Notes: a model not told the origin generated them from the letters alone. DNA of 64,000 nucleotides from Candidatus Acidiferrum typicum (GCA_002478115.1 DLMH01000140.1:62001-126000); one strand, 5' to 3'; counted from the stretch's first letter, positions 26,488 through 35,301 are shown. Numbers and translations are program-made.

Positions 26488-26673
26488 CTTGATAGAGGTG
26501 CGGCGGCCATGAGTAGCCCCGTGGGTTTCCCCGAATCAGCTTCGGGCACGCGGGCGAAAGGGGCCTTCAGTTGTTGCCGCCGAAATCGCTGTTGTTGCTG
26601 AAGCACCAGCGGTTGGGGACCCGGTCTAAGGCCAGGTCACTGTCATCCGGAAATCGGATGGAGCGCTATCGAG
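26488..26673 (+). promoter_or_regulatory. Lysine riboswitch (L-box) controlling the dap operon
   Basis: The element shows the conserved L-box core in order: GATAGAGGTGCGG (26491), ATGAGTAGCC (26509), CGAAAGGGGCC (26534) and GCCGCCGAAATCGCTG (26576). The distal CACTGTCATCCGGAAATCGG...GGAGCGCTATCGAG closes it. P1 pairs CTTGATAG (26488-26495) with CTATCGAG (26666-26673), with one G-T pair, and P5 is ATCCG/CGGAT. It lies directly upstream of dapE-dapB-dapA-dapD, the expected target. A pyrimidine-rich segment (about 26692-26729) lies between it and the first start codon; no clear terminator hairpin was found there, so control may be at translation. Confidence 0.87.
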
Positions 26674-26745
26674 AGGCAGCAGCCCGAGCACATCCTCGCG
26701 CTTTCTTCCTTTCCCTTCGCTCCTTCCAGATAAAATCAGGTACGC

Positions 26746-27771
26746 ATGGATTTGTTTGCATTTACGCGCGCGCTCATTGATCTCGATTCGACCACCGGCC
26801 ACGAAAAGGCGGTGGCGGACTATCTCTTCGCGCATCTTTCTTCTCTGGCCGCGCGCCACAACACCCGCGTGGAGCGCCTCTCCGCCGCGCCTGATCGCGA
26901 CAATCTCTTCGTCGTTTTCGGTGAGCCCGTCGTCACCCTCTCCACGCACATGGATACCGTCCCGCCGTTCTTTCCCTCCCGCGAAGACGCCACGCATATC
27001 CACGGCCGCGGCTCGTGCGACGCAAAGGGCATTATCGCCGCGATGGTCGCTGCTGCCGAATCGCTGCTGGACGGCGGCACGCGCAACTTTGCGCTGCTGT
27101 TTGTCGTTGGCGAGGAGCGCAACAGCATTGGCGCCAAAACCGCCGCCTCGGCTCCGCGCGGTTCGCGCTTCCTCATTAATGGCGAGCCTACGGAAAATCG
27201 CCTCGCCCTCGGGTGCAAAGGCGCTCTTCGTTACGAACTTACCGCGCACGGCAAGCTCGCTCATTCCGCTTATCCGGAGCTGGGGCACTCCGCCATTCAT
27301 GCGTTGCTCGACGCTTTGCGCGATATCCGTGCGATACCCTTGCCCAGCGATCCGCTTCTTGGCCAAACCACTCTCAACGTCGGCACGCTCTCCGGCGGGC
27401 GTGCTCCCAATGTGGTTGCCGACGAGGCCCGCGCCGAAATCATGTTCCGCCTGGTGAGCGAACCCAGCGCCATCCGTGCGGAAGTGGCTCGCGCGGCGGC
27501 AGCGCACGGCATCGAAGCGCGCGAAATTCTCTATTTCCCCGCGGTACATCTGGCCCCGCTCGATGGCCTGCCCACCACGGTCGTGGCCTTCACTACCGAC
27601 ATTCCCTCGTTCAACGGCACCTGGGGCCAGCCATTTCTCATTGGTCCCGGCAGCATTCATGTGGCGCACACGGCCGAAGAGCGCATCTCCAAAACTGAAT
27701 TGACCGCCGCCGTGGAGATTTACGCGCGCATGGTTCGTCAACTTCAGACCACTGGAGCCGCACCCTCATGA
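26746..27771 (+). CDS. dapE: M20 metallopeptidase, succinyl-diaminopimelate desuccinylase-type
   Basis: 341 residues of the M20 family: STHMDTVPP (first His and catalytic Asp), GRGSCDAKG (bridging Asp), VGEERNS (general base Glu) and a late His in HVAHTAEE; a dimerisation domain lies in between (about 160-270). As first gene of a riboswitch-led dap operon it most likely hydrolyses N-succinyl-LL-diaminopimelate. ArgE or LysK-type activity is the alternative from family alone. Its TGA overlaps the dapB start in an ATGA, indicating translational coupling. Confidence 0.85.
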   Translation: MDLFAFTRALIDLDSTTGHEKAVADYLFAHLSSLAARHNTRVERLSAAPDRDNLFVVFGEPVVTLSTHMDTVPPFFPSREDATHIHGRGSCDAKGIIAAMVAAAESLLDGGTRNFALLFVVGEERNSIGAKTAASAPRGSRFLINGEPTENRLALGCKGALRYELTAHGKLAHSAYPELGHSAIHALLDALRDIRAIPLPSDPLLGQTTLNVGTLSGGRAPNVVADEARAEIMFRLVSEPSAIRAEVARAAAAHGIEAREILYFPAVHLAPLDGLPTTVVAFTTDIPSFNGTWGQPFLIGPGSIHVAHTAEERISKTELTAAVEIYARMVRQLQTTGAAPS

Positions 27772-28487
27772 GCACGCCACTCGCAATTGTCGGCACCGGC
27801 AAAATGGGCAGCCTCGTCGAACAACTTGCCCCTGAACACGGCTTCGAGGTGCGCGCGCGCTTTGACGTTGAGAATATCGCCGCGCTTTCCCGCGAGTCGC
27901 TGAACGGCGCCGCGATCGCCATCGAATTCACCGCTCCGGCTGCCGCGCCTGAAAACCTTCGCCGCCTCGCCGCGTTCGGCGTCAGAACCGTCTGCGGCAC
28001 GACCGGCTGGTACGACCATCTCCCGCAAGTGCGCAACGCCGTCGCCGCTTTGGATACGGCGCTGGTGTACGCCCCGAATTTCTCCATCGGCGTGAATCTA
28101 TTCATCGAAACCGTCGCGCGAGCTGCGGCTCTTTTCGCGCAGCATCCCGAATACGAAGCCTGGGGCTGGGAAATTCATCATTCCGCCAAGAAGGATGCGC
28201 CCTCCGGCACGCTGAAAAAACTCGCCGAAGAAATCCGAGCTGCGGGATACACCGGCTTGCTCACCCTCAGCGCCAATCGCGCGGGCGCGCACACCGGAAC
28301 GCACGAAATCGGTTTTGATTCGCCGGCGGACACCATCACGCTGCGCCACACCGCGCGCAGCCGCGAAGGATTCGCCCACGGCGCGCTCCTTGCGGCGCGC
28401 TGGATTGCGGGGAAGAAGGGCGTCTTCGAATTTCGCGAAATCCTGAATGAGTTGGGCCGTTCGGGTGCGCCATCGGCGGCGCCGTGA
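27768..28487 (+). CDS. dapB: 4-hydroxy-tetrahydrodipicolinate reductase
   Basis: 239 residues with the dinucleotide loop IVGTGKMG (7-14), the substrate motif EIHHSAKKDAPSGT and GAHTGTHEIGFDS. It reduces the DapA product with NAD(P)H in the lysine pathway. It is slightly short against the usual 250-270 residues, with a compact N-terminal domain, but all active-site segments are present. Position between dapE and dapA supports the role. Confidence 0.94.
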   Translation: MSTPLAIVGTGKMGSLVEQLAPEHGFEVRARFDVENIAALSRESLNGAAIAIEFTAPAAAPENLRRLAAFGVRTVCGTTGWYDHLPQVRNAVAALDTALVYAPNFSIGVNLFIETVARAAALFAQHPEYEAWGWEIHHSAKKDAPSGTLKKLAEEIRAAGYTGLLTLSANRAGAHTGTHEIGFDSPADTITLRHTARSREGFAHGALLAARWIAGKKGVFEFREILNELGRSGAPSAAP

Positions 28488-28575
28488 TGGAGGCGCATTT
28501 CATTCGGCCTCAGTGTTCGTGTAATTGCATTTCGATGGAGTTCAAATTTTTGATTTAGACCTGGAGGAAGAAACA

Positions 28576-29478
28576 ATGTTTACCGGAACTGGCACCGCGC
28601 TTGTCACTCCCTTTTGCCGCGATGGTTCGCTGGACGAACCCACGCTGCGCGCGCTGGTCAAGCGCCAGATTGCCGCGGGCATCAATTTTCTTGTGCCCTG
28701 CGGCACCACGGGGGAAAGCCCCACGCTCACCCATCAGGAGCATCTGCGCGTCGTCGAAATCGCCGTGGAACTTGCCAAGGGCAAGGTGCCCGTCCTCGCC
28801 GGTGCCGGCGGCTACAACACCGCCGAGGTGATCACCCTCGCGCGGGAACTCGCGGACCTCGGCGCCAACGGCATCCTCTCCGTCACCCCCTACTACAACA
28901 AGCCCACGCAGGAAGGCCTCTACCAGCATTTCAAGGCCATTGCCGAAGCCGTCAGCCTGCCCATTATTCTGTACAGCGTGCAAGGCCGCACCGGGGTCAA
29001 CATCGAACCCGCCACCGTCGGGCGCCTTTCGCAAATCGCGAATATCATCGGCATCAAGGAAGCCTCTGGCAACATTTCACAGATGTCCACGATCCTGAAT
29101 GCCGTGCCCGAGGATTTTCTGGTGCTCTCCGGCGATGACGCCATCACGCTTCCGCTGATCGCGCTGGGCGGGCGCGGCGTCATCTCCGTGGCCTCCAACG
29201 AAATTCCCGCGCAAATGACCAGCCTTACGCAGCACGCGCTGGCCGGCGATTTCGCGGGCGCGCGCGAGATCCACCGGCGCTTCCTGCCGCTCATGGAAAT
29301 CAACTTTGTCGAGTCCAATCCCATCCCTGTGAAGGCCGCGCTAGCTCAAATGGGCTTGCTGGAGCCGGTGTGGCGCTTGCCTTTGGTTGCGCCGAAGCCG
29401 GAAAATCGCGCGCGCATTCGCGCTGTTCTCGAATCCCTCAATCTTATCGGGCGAATTCATGTTGCAGCCACAAATTGA
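28576..29478 (+). CDS. dapA: 4-hydroxy-tetrahydrodipicolinate synthase
   Basis: 300 residues from the ATG at 28576, which has an excellent CTGGAGGAAG site 6-14 nt upstream. Active-site residues fall at the E. coli positions: T44-T45, Y107, Y133, R138 and the Schiff-base lysine K161 (GIKEASGN). It condenses pyruvate with aspartate semialdehyde. The YSVQGRTG loop has Gln where many homologues have Pro. An 88 bp spacer separates it from dapB, and its last 20 bases overlap dapD. Confidence 0.96.
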   Translation: MFTGTGTALVTPFCRDGSLDEPTLRALVKRQIAAGINFLVPCGTTGESPTLTHQEHLRVVEIAVELAKGKVPVLAGAGGYNTAEVITLARELADLGANGILSVTPYYNKPTQEGLYQHFKAIAEAVSLPIILYSVQGRTGVNIEPATVGRLSQIANIIGIKEASGNISQMSTILNAVPEDFLVLSGDDAITLPLIALGGRGVISVASNEIPAQMTSLTQHALAGDFAGAREIHRRFLPLMEINFVESNPIPVKAALAQMGLLEPVWRLPLVAPKPENRARIRAVLESLNLIGRIHVAATN

Positions 29479-30298
29479 AGCGCTCTTCGATGTTCCGCCG
29501 CCGGCTTATCTGGCGGAGCATTTCGCGTTGTTCGATGCCTTCAAGGCGGGCTTGAATCGCGGTGAAATTCGCGCCGCCGAACCCGATCCGGCTTCGCCGA
29601 CCGGTTGGCGCGTCAATCCATGGGTGAAGAAGGGCATTCTCCTCGGCTTTCGCATGGGCGCGATCGTGGACATGTCCATCGACGCGCGCCGCCAGCCGTT
29701 CTTCGATAAGTCCACTTATCCCGTGCAGGCGATTTCCGCCGCGGACGGCGTGCGCATCGTCCCCGGCGGCTCCAGCATTCGCGATGGCGCGTACATCGCC
29801 CGCGGAGTCATCTGCATGCCGCCGATGTTCGTGAATGTGGGCGCGTATGTCGGCGAAAACACCCTGATCGATTCGCATGCCCTGGTCGGCTCCTGTGCTC
29901 AGGTGGGCCGCAACTGCCACATCTCCGCCGCCACGCAGATTGGCGGCGTGCTCGAGCCCATCGGCGCGCTGCCCGTCATCATAGAAGACGATGTGCTTGT
30001 TGGGGGAAATTCCGGCGTCTACGAAGGCACCATCGTGAAGCGGCGTGCCGTGCTCGGCACCGGCACGATCCTCAACCGCTCGATTCCCGTCTACGATCTG
30101 GTGCGCGACGTCGTCTATTCCGCCAAGGACGATCAGCCACTCATTATTCCCGAAGATGCCGTCGTGGTTCCCGGCGCCCGCGCCGTCACGCATCCTGCCG
30201 CCACCAAGTGGGGCCTCTCGCTGCAAGCCGCCGTCATCGTGAAATACCGCGACGCCAAAACCGGCTCTCGCATCCAGCTTGAAGACCTCCTACGCTAG
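29459..30298 (+). CDS. dapD: 2,3,4,5-tetrahydropyridine-2,6-dicarboxylate N-succinyltransferase
   Basis: 279 residues, the family length. The C-terminal two thirds is a left-handed beta-helix of hexapeptide repeats with QIGGVLEPIGALPVIIEDDVLVGGNSGVYEG, the DapD signature. It succinylates tetrahydrodipicolinate using succinyl-CoA, giving the substrate chain that DapE later cleaves. The ATG at 29459 lies inside dapA (20 nt overlap), implying coupled translation; the frame also reads upstream inside dapA but without homology. With dapE this defines the succinylase branch. Confidence 0.94.
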   Translation: MLQPQIEALFDVPPPAYLAEHFALFDAFKAGLNRGEIRAAEPDPASPTGWRVNPWVKKGILLGFRMGAIVDMSIDARRQPFFDKSTYPVQAISAADGVRIVPGGSSIRDGAYIARGVICMPPMFVNVGAYVGENTLIDSHALVGSCAQVGRNCHISAATQIGGVLEPIGALPVIIEDDVLVGGNSGVYEGTIVKRRAVLGTGTILNRSIPVYDLVRDVVYSAKDDQPLIIPEDAVVVPGARAVTHPAATKWGLSLQAAVIVKYRDAKTGSRIQLEDLLR

Positions 30299-30379
30299 CC
30301 CGCCGCCCGTTGTAGCGCATGGCAAGCTCGCAAGCTTCACCCACCCGCTGCTTTCTGGCGGGAGCCCTGCACTTCTTCT

Positions 30380-30464
30380 CTTGGGTTTGGTGGCACAGTC
30401 ACTCCTGACTGTGCTCTTGGGTTTTCCCCTGCCGTTGCAGGGGCGCAGGACTGCTGCGCCCCTG
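30380..30464. repeat. Modular hairpin repeats downstream of dapD
   Basis: It starts with TCTTGGGTTTG, then the unit with arms GCACAGTCA/TGACTGTGC and a second TCTTGGGTT, then a perfect 11 bp inverted repeat CAGGGGCGCAG/CTGCGCCCCTG (30438-30464). The last element is the intergenic relative of the palindrome within mtaB. The 278 bp region between dapD and purB holds nothing else recognisable. Confidence 0.82.
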
Positions 30465-30576
30465 AAGAGAAGGGCTAACGCAAGAGCCGGCATGGCTGCT
30501 GGCTTCATGTCTCGCACATCGCCAGGTGTGCTCGAAATGCCGTATCATTATTGTGGATGGCCTGGGAGATGCTCCT

Positions 30577-31914
30577 GTGATTCCACGTTATACACGGGAA
30601 AAGATGGGGCGGGTCTGGAGCGACGCCAACCGCTACCAGAAATGGCTGGACGTTGAGCTGGCTGCCGCCGACACGCTGGCCGAAGCGGGGCTCGTGCCGA
30701 AAGAGGCCGCCGCTACCATGCGGGTGCGCGCCAAGGTGGACGCGGCGCGCATCAACGAACTGGAAGCGCGCGTCAAGCATGACGTGATCGCCTTCACCAT
30801 GGCCGTGGGCGAATCGATTGGCGATCCGGTTTCCGCGCGCTGGCTGCATTACGGCATGACCTCCAACGATGTGGTGGACACGGCACAGGCGCTGCTGATT
30901 CGTGACGCTTCACGCATCATCGAGCGCGACCTTGTCCTCTTCGCCGAAGTCCTCGATGTGCGCGCCCACGAATTCCAGCACACCCCGCAGATTGGCCGCA
31001 CCCACGGCGTACACGCGGAGCCCATCACCTTTGGCCTGAAAATCGCCAACTGGTTCGCGGAGAATCAGCGCAACATTTCGCGTTTCCGTGAAGCCTCGCG
31101 CGGCATGGAGCACGGGAAAATTTCCGGCGCGGTGGGCAACGCTTCGCACCTGGGCCCGGAGATCGAGGAGAAGATCTGCCAGCGGCTAGGCCTGGAAGTG
31201 ACGCGCATCGCCACGCAAGTGATTCAGCGCGACCGTCACGCGCATTACCTTAGTTCCCTGGCGCTGATTGCCGCGACGCTCGAAAAAATCGCCATGGAGA
31301 TCCGCCACCTGCAGCGCACCGAGGTTCGCGAGGCGGAGGAGTTTTTCGGCGGAGAGCAGCGGGGAAGTTCCGCGATGCCGCACAAGCGCAACCCGGTCAC
31401 CTGCGAACAGATGTGCGGGCTGGCGCGGCTGGTGCGCAGCAACATGCTGGCGGCCTACGAGAACGTGGCGCTGTGGCACGAACGAGACATTTCGCACAGC
31501 AGCGTCGAGCGCATCATCCTGCCCGACTCGACGATTCTGGTGGACTACATGCTCGCCAAGATGACCGCGATCGTCAGCCAGATGCGCGTCTTCCCGCAGC
31601 GCATGCTGCGCAACCTGGAATCCACGCATGGGCTGGTCTTCTCTGGCCAGTTGCTGCAGGACCTAGTGGAAAAAGGCATGCCGCGCGACGACGCCTACAA
31701 AGCCGTGCAGGAAAATGCCATGGCCGCCTGGGAATCGGAGACCAGCTTCCGCGACAGCGTGGCGCGTGACGCGCGTATCACGAAGTACCTCAACGCGGCC
31801 GAGCTGGAGCATACTTTCGACCTGCAGCGGCAATTGCGGTATGTGGACAATCTCTTCGAGCGCGTCTTTGGCGCGCATCCCGCCGGCGAAAAGGGAATAG
31901 CCAACGAGGCGTGA
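30577..31914 (+). CDS. purB: Adenylosuccinate lyase
   Basis: About 445 residues. The fumarase/aspartase superfamily signature GSSAMPHKRNP is present, along with TSNDVVDTAQ and GRTHGVHAEP, which carry catalytic His residues. It removes fumarate from SAICAR and adenylosuccinate in purine synthesis. I chose the GTG at 30577 (VIPRYTREKMGRVW), preceded by GGGAG at 9 bp, because the family begins with IPRYT; the longer frame from 30526 has a non-conserved extension. Confidence 0.95.
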   Translation: MIPRYTREKMGRVWSDANRYQKWLDVELAAADTLAEAGLVPKEAAATMRVRAKVDAARINELEARVKHDVIAFTMAVGESIGDPVSARWLHYGMTSNDVVDTAQALLIRDASRIIERDLVLFAEVLDVRAHEFQHTPQIGRTHGVHAEPITFGLKIANWFAENQRNISRFREASRGMEHGKISGAVGNASHLGPEIEEKICQRLGLEVTRIATQVIQRDRHAHYLSSLALIAATLEKIAMEIRHLQRTEVREAEEFFGGEQRGSSAMPHKRNPVTCEQMCGLARLVRSNMLAAYENVALWHERDISHSSVERIILPDSTILVDYMLAKMTAIVSQMRVFPQRMLRNLESTHGLVFSGQLLQDLVEKGMPRDDAYKAVQENAMAAWESETSFRDSVARDARITKYLNAAELEHTFDLQRQLRYVDNLFERVFGAHPAGEKGIANEA

Positions 31915-31979
31915 GCGGACGAGGAAGCTAGCGTACAACGTCTCACGGCACCATTCAGCGGTTTGCAAAAAAAAGCCAC

Positions 31980-32118
31980 CGCGTCATTCCGAACGAAGTC
32001 TACGTAGTGAGGAATCCCTCCGATCTTGGGTTACGCCCGAAGAGAGATTCCTCGCTTCGCTCGGAATGACGAGACAAGAGCTGACCCAAGAGCACAGTCA
32101 GGAGTGACTGTGCCACAG
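31980..32118. repeat. Inverted repeat element and inverted copy of the GCACAGTCA module
   Basis: The arms GTCATTCCGAACGAAG and CTTCGCTCGGAATGAC (about 31983-32070), together with GAGGAATC and GATTCCTC, form a long imperfect inverted repeat, the type of extragenic palindrome found in many soil bacteria. At 32084-32118 the module ACCCAAGAGCACAGTCA...TGACTGTGCCACA is an inverted copy of the repeats at 1507, 12562 and 30390. Both lie between purB and efp, which converge. Confidence 0.8.
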
Positions 32119-32125
32119 AAAACAA

Positions 32126-32153
32126 AAGAGCTCCCGGTTGCCCGGGAGCTCTT
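32126..32153 (-). terminator. Intrinsic terminator of efp
   Basis: A perfect 12 bp stem, AAGAGCTCCCGG/CCGGGAGCTCTT, has a four-base loop. Read on the minus strand it is followed by the T-rich TTGTTTTCTG, so it ends efp transcription 55 bp after the stop. Confidence 0.85.
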
Positions 32154-32207
32154 CGTTCTTGCCTCTTCTGAACCGCAAGCAAGCCGGCTCAGCTGCGGAG
32201 GCGGAAA

Positions 32208-32774
32208 CTATTCGACGCGCTGCACGTAGCGCGCTTCGGAGGTGTCCACGCGAATCCTATCACCTTCATTGACAAAGGGGGGCACGTTCACAATGAGCCC
32301 GGTTTCCAGCGTTGCGGGCTTCATCACCGCGCTGGCCGTGGCTTTCTGCAGCGTCGGCTCGGTCTGGATCACTTTCATGTCCATGGTGTCCGGCAGGTCC
32401 ACGCCAATGGCTTTTTCGTCGTGGAACTCGATTTTCACGATGGTGTTGGGAATCAGGTAGTTCACGGTCTCGCCGAGCTCGTCCTTGGTCATCTGCATCT
32501 GCTCGTAGGTCTTCGTGTTCATGAAGTGGAAATCGTCGCCCTCTTTGTAGAGATACTCGAACTCGATTTCGTCCAGGATGGCGCGATCCACGAATTCTTC
32601 CGCGCGGAAACGGTACTCAATGATGGCGCCGGTGCGCAGATTCTTCATGCGCGTTTGCATCGAGCCGCGCTTGTTGCCCGGCGTGCGGTGCTCGGTGGTG
32701 AACACGGTAAAGAGGTCGCCCCCGTGCTGGATCACCATGCCGGGGCGAAGCTGTGTGGCTTTAACGCTGCTCAT
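32208..32774 (-). CDS. efp: Translation elongation factor P
   Basis: 188 residues, three OB/KOW-like domains: N-terminal VKATQLRPGMVIQHGG, central MKNLRTGAIIEYRFRAEE and C-terminal GLIVNVPPFVNEGDRIRVDT. It relieves ribosome stalling at polyproline. The tip loop reads TPGNKRG: compared with the E. coli PGKG tip there is one extra residue, Asn at position 34 and Lys at 35, so the modified residue and the modifying system may differ from EpmA-type lysylation. The ATG at 32774 gives the conserved N-terminus; a GTG at 32789 is an alternative. No strong ribosome binding site lies near either. Confidence 0.95.
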   Translation of the reverse strand: MSSVKATQLRPGMVIQHGGDLFTVFTTEHRTPGNKRGSMQTRMKNLRTGAIIEYRFRAEEFVDRAILDEIEFEYLYKEGDDFHFMNTKTYEQMQMTKDELGETVNYLIPNTIVKIEFHDEKAIGVDLPDTMDMKVIQTEPTLQKATASAVMKPATLETGLIVNVPPFVNEGDRIRVDTSEARYVQRVE

Positions 32775-33024
32775 AAGTGAATGCGGCACCGGAGCGGCCG
32801 GCGCCGGAAACTCCTCTTCAAGTCAGGGACATTTCGGAAATTCCAAACGGCCCCCGAAGGAACGGCGCGTGGAATGACACGAGGCACACAGGGAAGAATG
32901 GCGGTCCCTGCGCGGAAATCCAGTATAAACGGGGCTGTGTGATGCGGTCAATCCGCGCTCGACAAGTGCAGCGGGCCGATAGATTGGGCTAGCCAACTGC
33001 GTCGTAAAATCAGTACTGGCTCAT

Positions 33025-33711
33025 TCAATCACCGATAGGGTCCAAGGCCACCTTGATTGTCAGAAGTTCCCCAGACGGAACGCGGATGATTTTGCCGCGC
33101 TTGGTGCCAACTCTCCACTCATGAAATCCACTGGCAGTGACTCGCATAAGCACATCTTGGTCAGGCGGGAGCAAAAGAAAGGGTTTACTGTCACATGGGC
33201 TAGACTCATGACAGACGTAGGACACTCTTCGTTTTCGGCTTATCCTCAATTGGACTTCGACTTCCTCTAACTTGGATTCTGTCTTACTGTTCTCTATACG
33301 CACTTGGAGTTGAGCGGGGGGCTTCGGAGGGAGGTCTAACGACAGCTGTGCATCTAAATGTTTGTCAGTGATTTTGACCTGCGGAATCCGACCACCATAG
33401 AGAAACTGAATCAAGTAAGGACTTGAAAGTGGATAACCAGCGTCTGTATCCGTAACGAAGACACTGTATCTACCAGAGCAGAGCTGTTCAAAGCGATATT
33501 CGCCTCGTTGACTTGTCTTCATGTGCGGGAGCATGTAACTCAGACTAACGCCTAAGGGGTACAACGTTACGTCAAGACTGCTCACTGTCTCACCGTCTCG
33601 CCCAAGAACAACCCCATGAACAACGCCCTTGCATTCAGGCCCTTGAATGTGGCGCTGCCCGAAAGCAGGCAATGCAAATAGGAATGAGGCGATAGCAACG
33701 AAGAGTTTCAT
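33025..33711 (-). CDS. Secreted protein with carboxypeptidase-regulatory-like domain, function unknown
   Basis: 228 residues from the ATG at 33711. A signal peptide (MKLFVAIASFLFALPAFGQ) is followed by a beta-sandwich resembling CarboxypepD_reg/peptidase-associated domains (GVVHGVVLGRDGETVSSLDVTLYP, RGEYRFEQLCSGRYSVFV). A second beta-rich half has paired cysteines (VCHESSPC). It is probably exported. The gene looks less GC-rich than its neighbours and stands alone, so it may be acquired. No catalytic motif was recognised. Confidence 0.75.
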   Translation of the reverse strand: MKLFVAIASFLFALPAFGQRHIQGPECKGVVHGVVLGRDGETVSSLDVTLYPLGVSLSYMLPHMKTSQRGEYRFEQLCSGRYSVFVTDTDAGYPLSSPYLIQFLYGGRIPQVKITDKHLDAQLSLDLPPKPPAQLQVRIENSKTESKLEEVEVQLRISRKRRVSYVCHESSPCDSKPFLLLPPDQDVLMRVTASGFHEWRVGTKRGKIIRVPSGELLTIKVALDPIGD

Positions 33712-33725
33712 AGGCAATGGGATTC

Positions 33726-33731
33726 ATTATA
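33726..33731 (-). promoter_or_regulatory. TATAAT box upstream of the secreted protein gene
   Basis: A consensus -10 hexamer on the minus strand ends 14 bp before the ATG at 33711, with no convincing ribosome binding site between. A matching -35 was not identified, so this is tentative. Confidence 0.35.
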
Positions 33732-33846
33732 TTCCGTATTAGCTGCCATGAAGGAAAATCACAGATTCGCCGGCGAACAGCGGGCACCCTCCCTATAGGC
33801 GCATAAACCGCGAAAGGGCTTTTAGTTGCAGAGCCGCAGGGCTCGG

Positions 33847-35301
33847 CTACCTGGAGGGAGTGGACTCAATTGCGCGTGCTTTGGCCGCTTTCGCCATGAT
33901 TTTTTCGATTTCGGCGGGATCGCGGGGGAGTTTCTGGCTCAGCAGTTCGTGGCCGGAGTCGGTGACCAGGACATCGTCTTCGATGCGCACGCCGAGATTT
34001 TCCTCGGGGATATAAATCCCGGGTTCCATGGTGACGACCATGCCCGCCGCCAGGGGTTTGCAGCCCTCCAGGCCCGGATCGTGGACGTTCAGCCCGATCG
34101 AGTGGCCCAGTCCATGAATGAAGTACTGTCCCAGCGGCTTGCCATGGAGATCTTTCCCGTGCGTGTTGATGTAATTGTAGGCGATGTTGTACAGCGCATC
34201 TTTCTTGTCATGCTTTTCGCGGCAGCCGATGAAGGCGCCGGGACGAACCGCATCAATCGCGGCATTCTGCGCGCCCAGCACGATCTCATAAATCTCGCGC
34301 TGCCGCGGCGTGTATTTGCCGTTAGCAGGCACGGTGCGCGTGATGTCCGCGGCGTAGCCGGCGTATTGCGCGGCCACGTCCATCAGCACGATGTCGCCGT
34401 CTTCGATCTTACGGAAAAGCTTGTCGTAATGCAGAACCGTGGAATTAAAGCCCGCACCGACGATGGGCGCATACGCTTCGTCTTCCGCTCCTCCTCTCGC
34501 GTGGACATACTCCATCTTGGCCGCGACCTGATACTCGAACAGGCCCGGCCGCATCATTTTCATGGCTTCAAAGTGGGCATCGAGGGAGAGATTGATGGCC
34601 TGCCGTAGCAGGGAAAGTTCGGTGGGCGATTTGATGACGCGGAGGTCGTTGATATTGGCGCGAATGTCCTTGAGAGCCGCCTGAGGCGCGGCGAGCTTCA
34701 GCCAGTCCACGACTTCCTTCTCGTGAGGATAGCCGCCCAATTCACGCTCGTAAGGAAGAATTGTGTAGAACGAAGGGTAAATTTTGGCGAGGCGTTCCAC
34801 CGTGGCGCGCAATTCCGGCATTGGCTTCACCAGCGCAAAGCCCGTGCGCGCCTCGATTCCCGGATCGCTGGGCGACATGCGCACGCCGTTCCACTTCTCT
34901 TTGCTTGGATTCTTGGCTGGCAGGAAGAAGATTTCGCGCGGCCCTTCCCAGTCGTCTTTTTTTGCGTTGCTGCCATTGGGCGGCAGGAGGATCAGCGCGG
35001 CCTCCTCTTCATTGTGGCCGGTAAGGTAATAGAAATTTTCGTCCTGTGCGAAGATGTAGCTCTGCGCTTCCACTTCGCGGCCGGTGTAGCCGAGCAGCAC
35101 CACAGGGGCGTCAATGTTGGAAGCGAGCTTGGCGCGGCGTTCGGCGTAGACGGAGTTGGGCTCGCGCTCGCGGCGCTGTTGCGCCATTGCGGTAGGCAGC
35201 GCGCAAAGCGCCAGCAGGAGCATCGCGCTGACGCGCCAGGGCCAGCTTCGGCCACTCACGCACACTAAATTCATTGGGAAACGACGGAACACACCACTCA
35301 T
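33847..35301 (-). CDS. Secreted Xaa-Pro aminopeptidase (M24B)
   Basis: 484 residues. An N-terminal hydrophobic stretch ending ALPTAMAQ indicates export. The N-terminal creatinase-like domain has YIFAQDENFYYLTGHNE. The pita-bread catalytic domain has all five metal ligands: Asp in VLMDVAAQ and ADITRT, His in HGLGHSIGL, and Glu in TMEPGIY and GVRIEDDVLV. It removes N-terminal residues that precede proline, here probably in the periplasm. The ATG at 35301 has GAGGTGG nearby; downstream Met residues at 10 and 27 are alternatives. Confidence 0.9.
   Translation of the reverse strand: MSGVFRRFPMNLVCVSGRSWPWRVSAMLLLALCALPTAMAQQRREREPNSVYAERRAKLASNIDAPVVLLGYTGREVEAQSYIFAQDENFYYLTGHNEEEAALILLPPNGSNAKKDDWEGPREIFFLPAKNPSKEKWNGVRMSPSDPGIEARTGFALVKPMPELRATVERLAKIYPSFYTILPYERELGGYPHEKEVVDWLKLAAPQAALKDIRANINDLRVIKSPTELSLLRQAINLSLDAHFEAMKMMRPGLFEYQVAAKMEYVHARGGAEDEAYAPIVGAGFNSTVLHYDKLFRKIEDGDIVLMDVAAQYAGYAADITRTVPANGKYTPRQREIYEIVLGAQNAAIDAVRPGAFIGCREKHDKKDALYNIAYNYINTHGKDLHGKPLGQYFIHGLGHSIGLNVHDPGLEGCKPLAAGMVVTMEPGIYIPEENLGVRIEDDVLVTDSGHELLSQKLPRDPAEIEKIMAKAAKARAIESTPSR

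Noticed and set aside
23070..26606. Very long open frame on the minus strand (1178 codons) across the TonB-dependent receptor gene
   Set aside because: It is the antisense of a clear receptor with signal peptide and barrel signature; its product is low-complexity and resembles no family. GC-rich codon bias creates such open frames.
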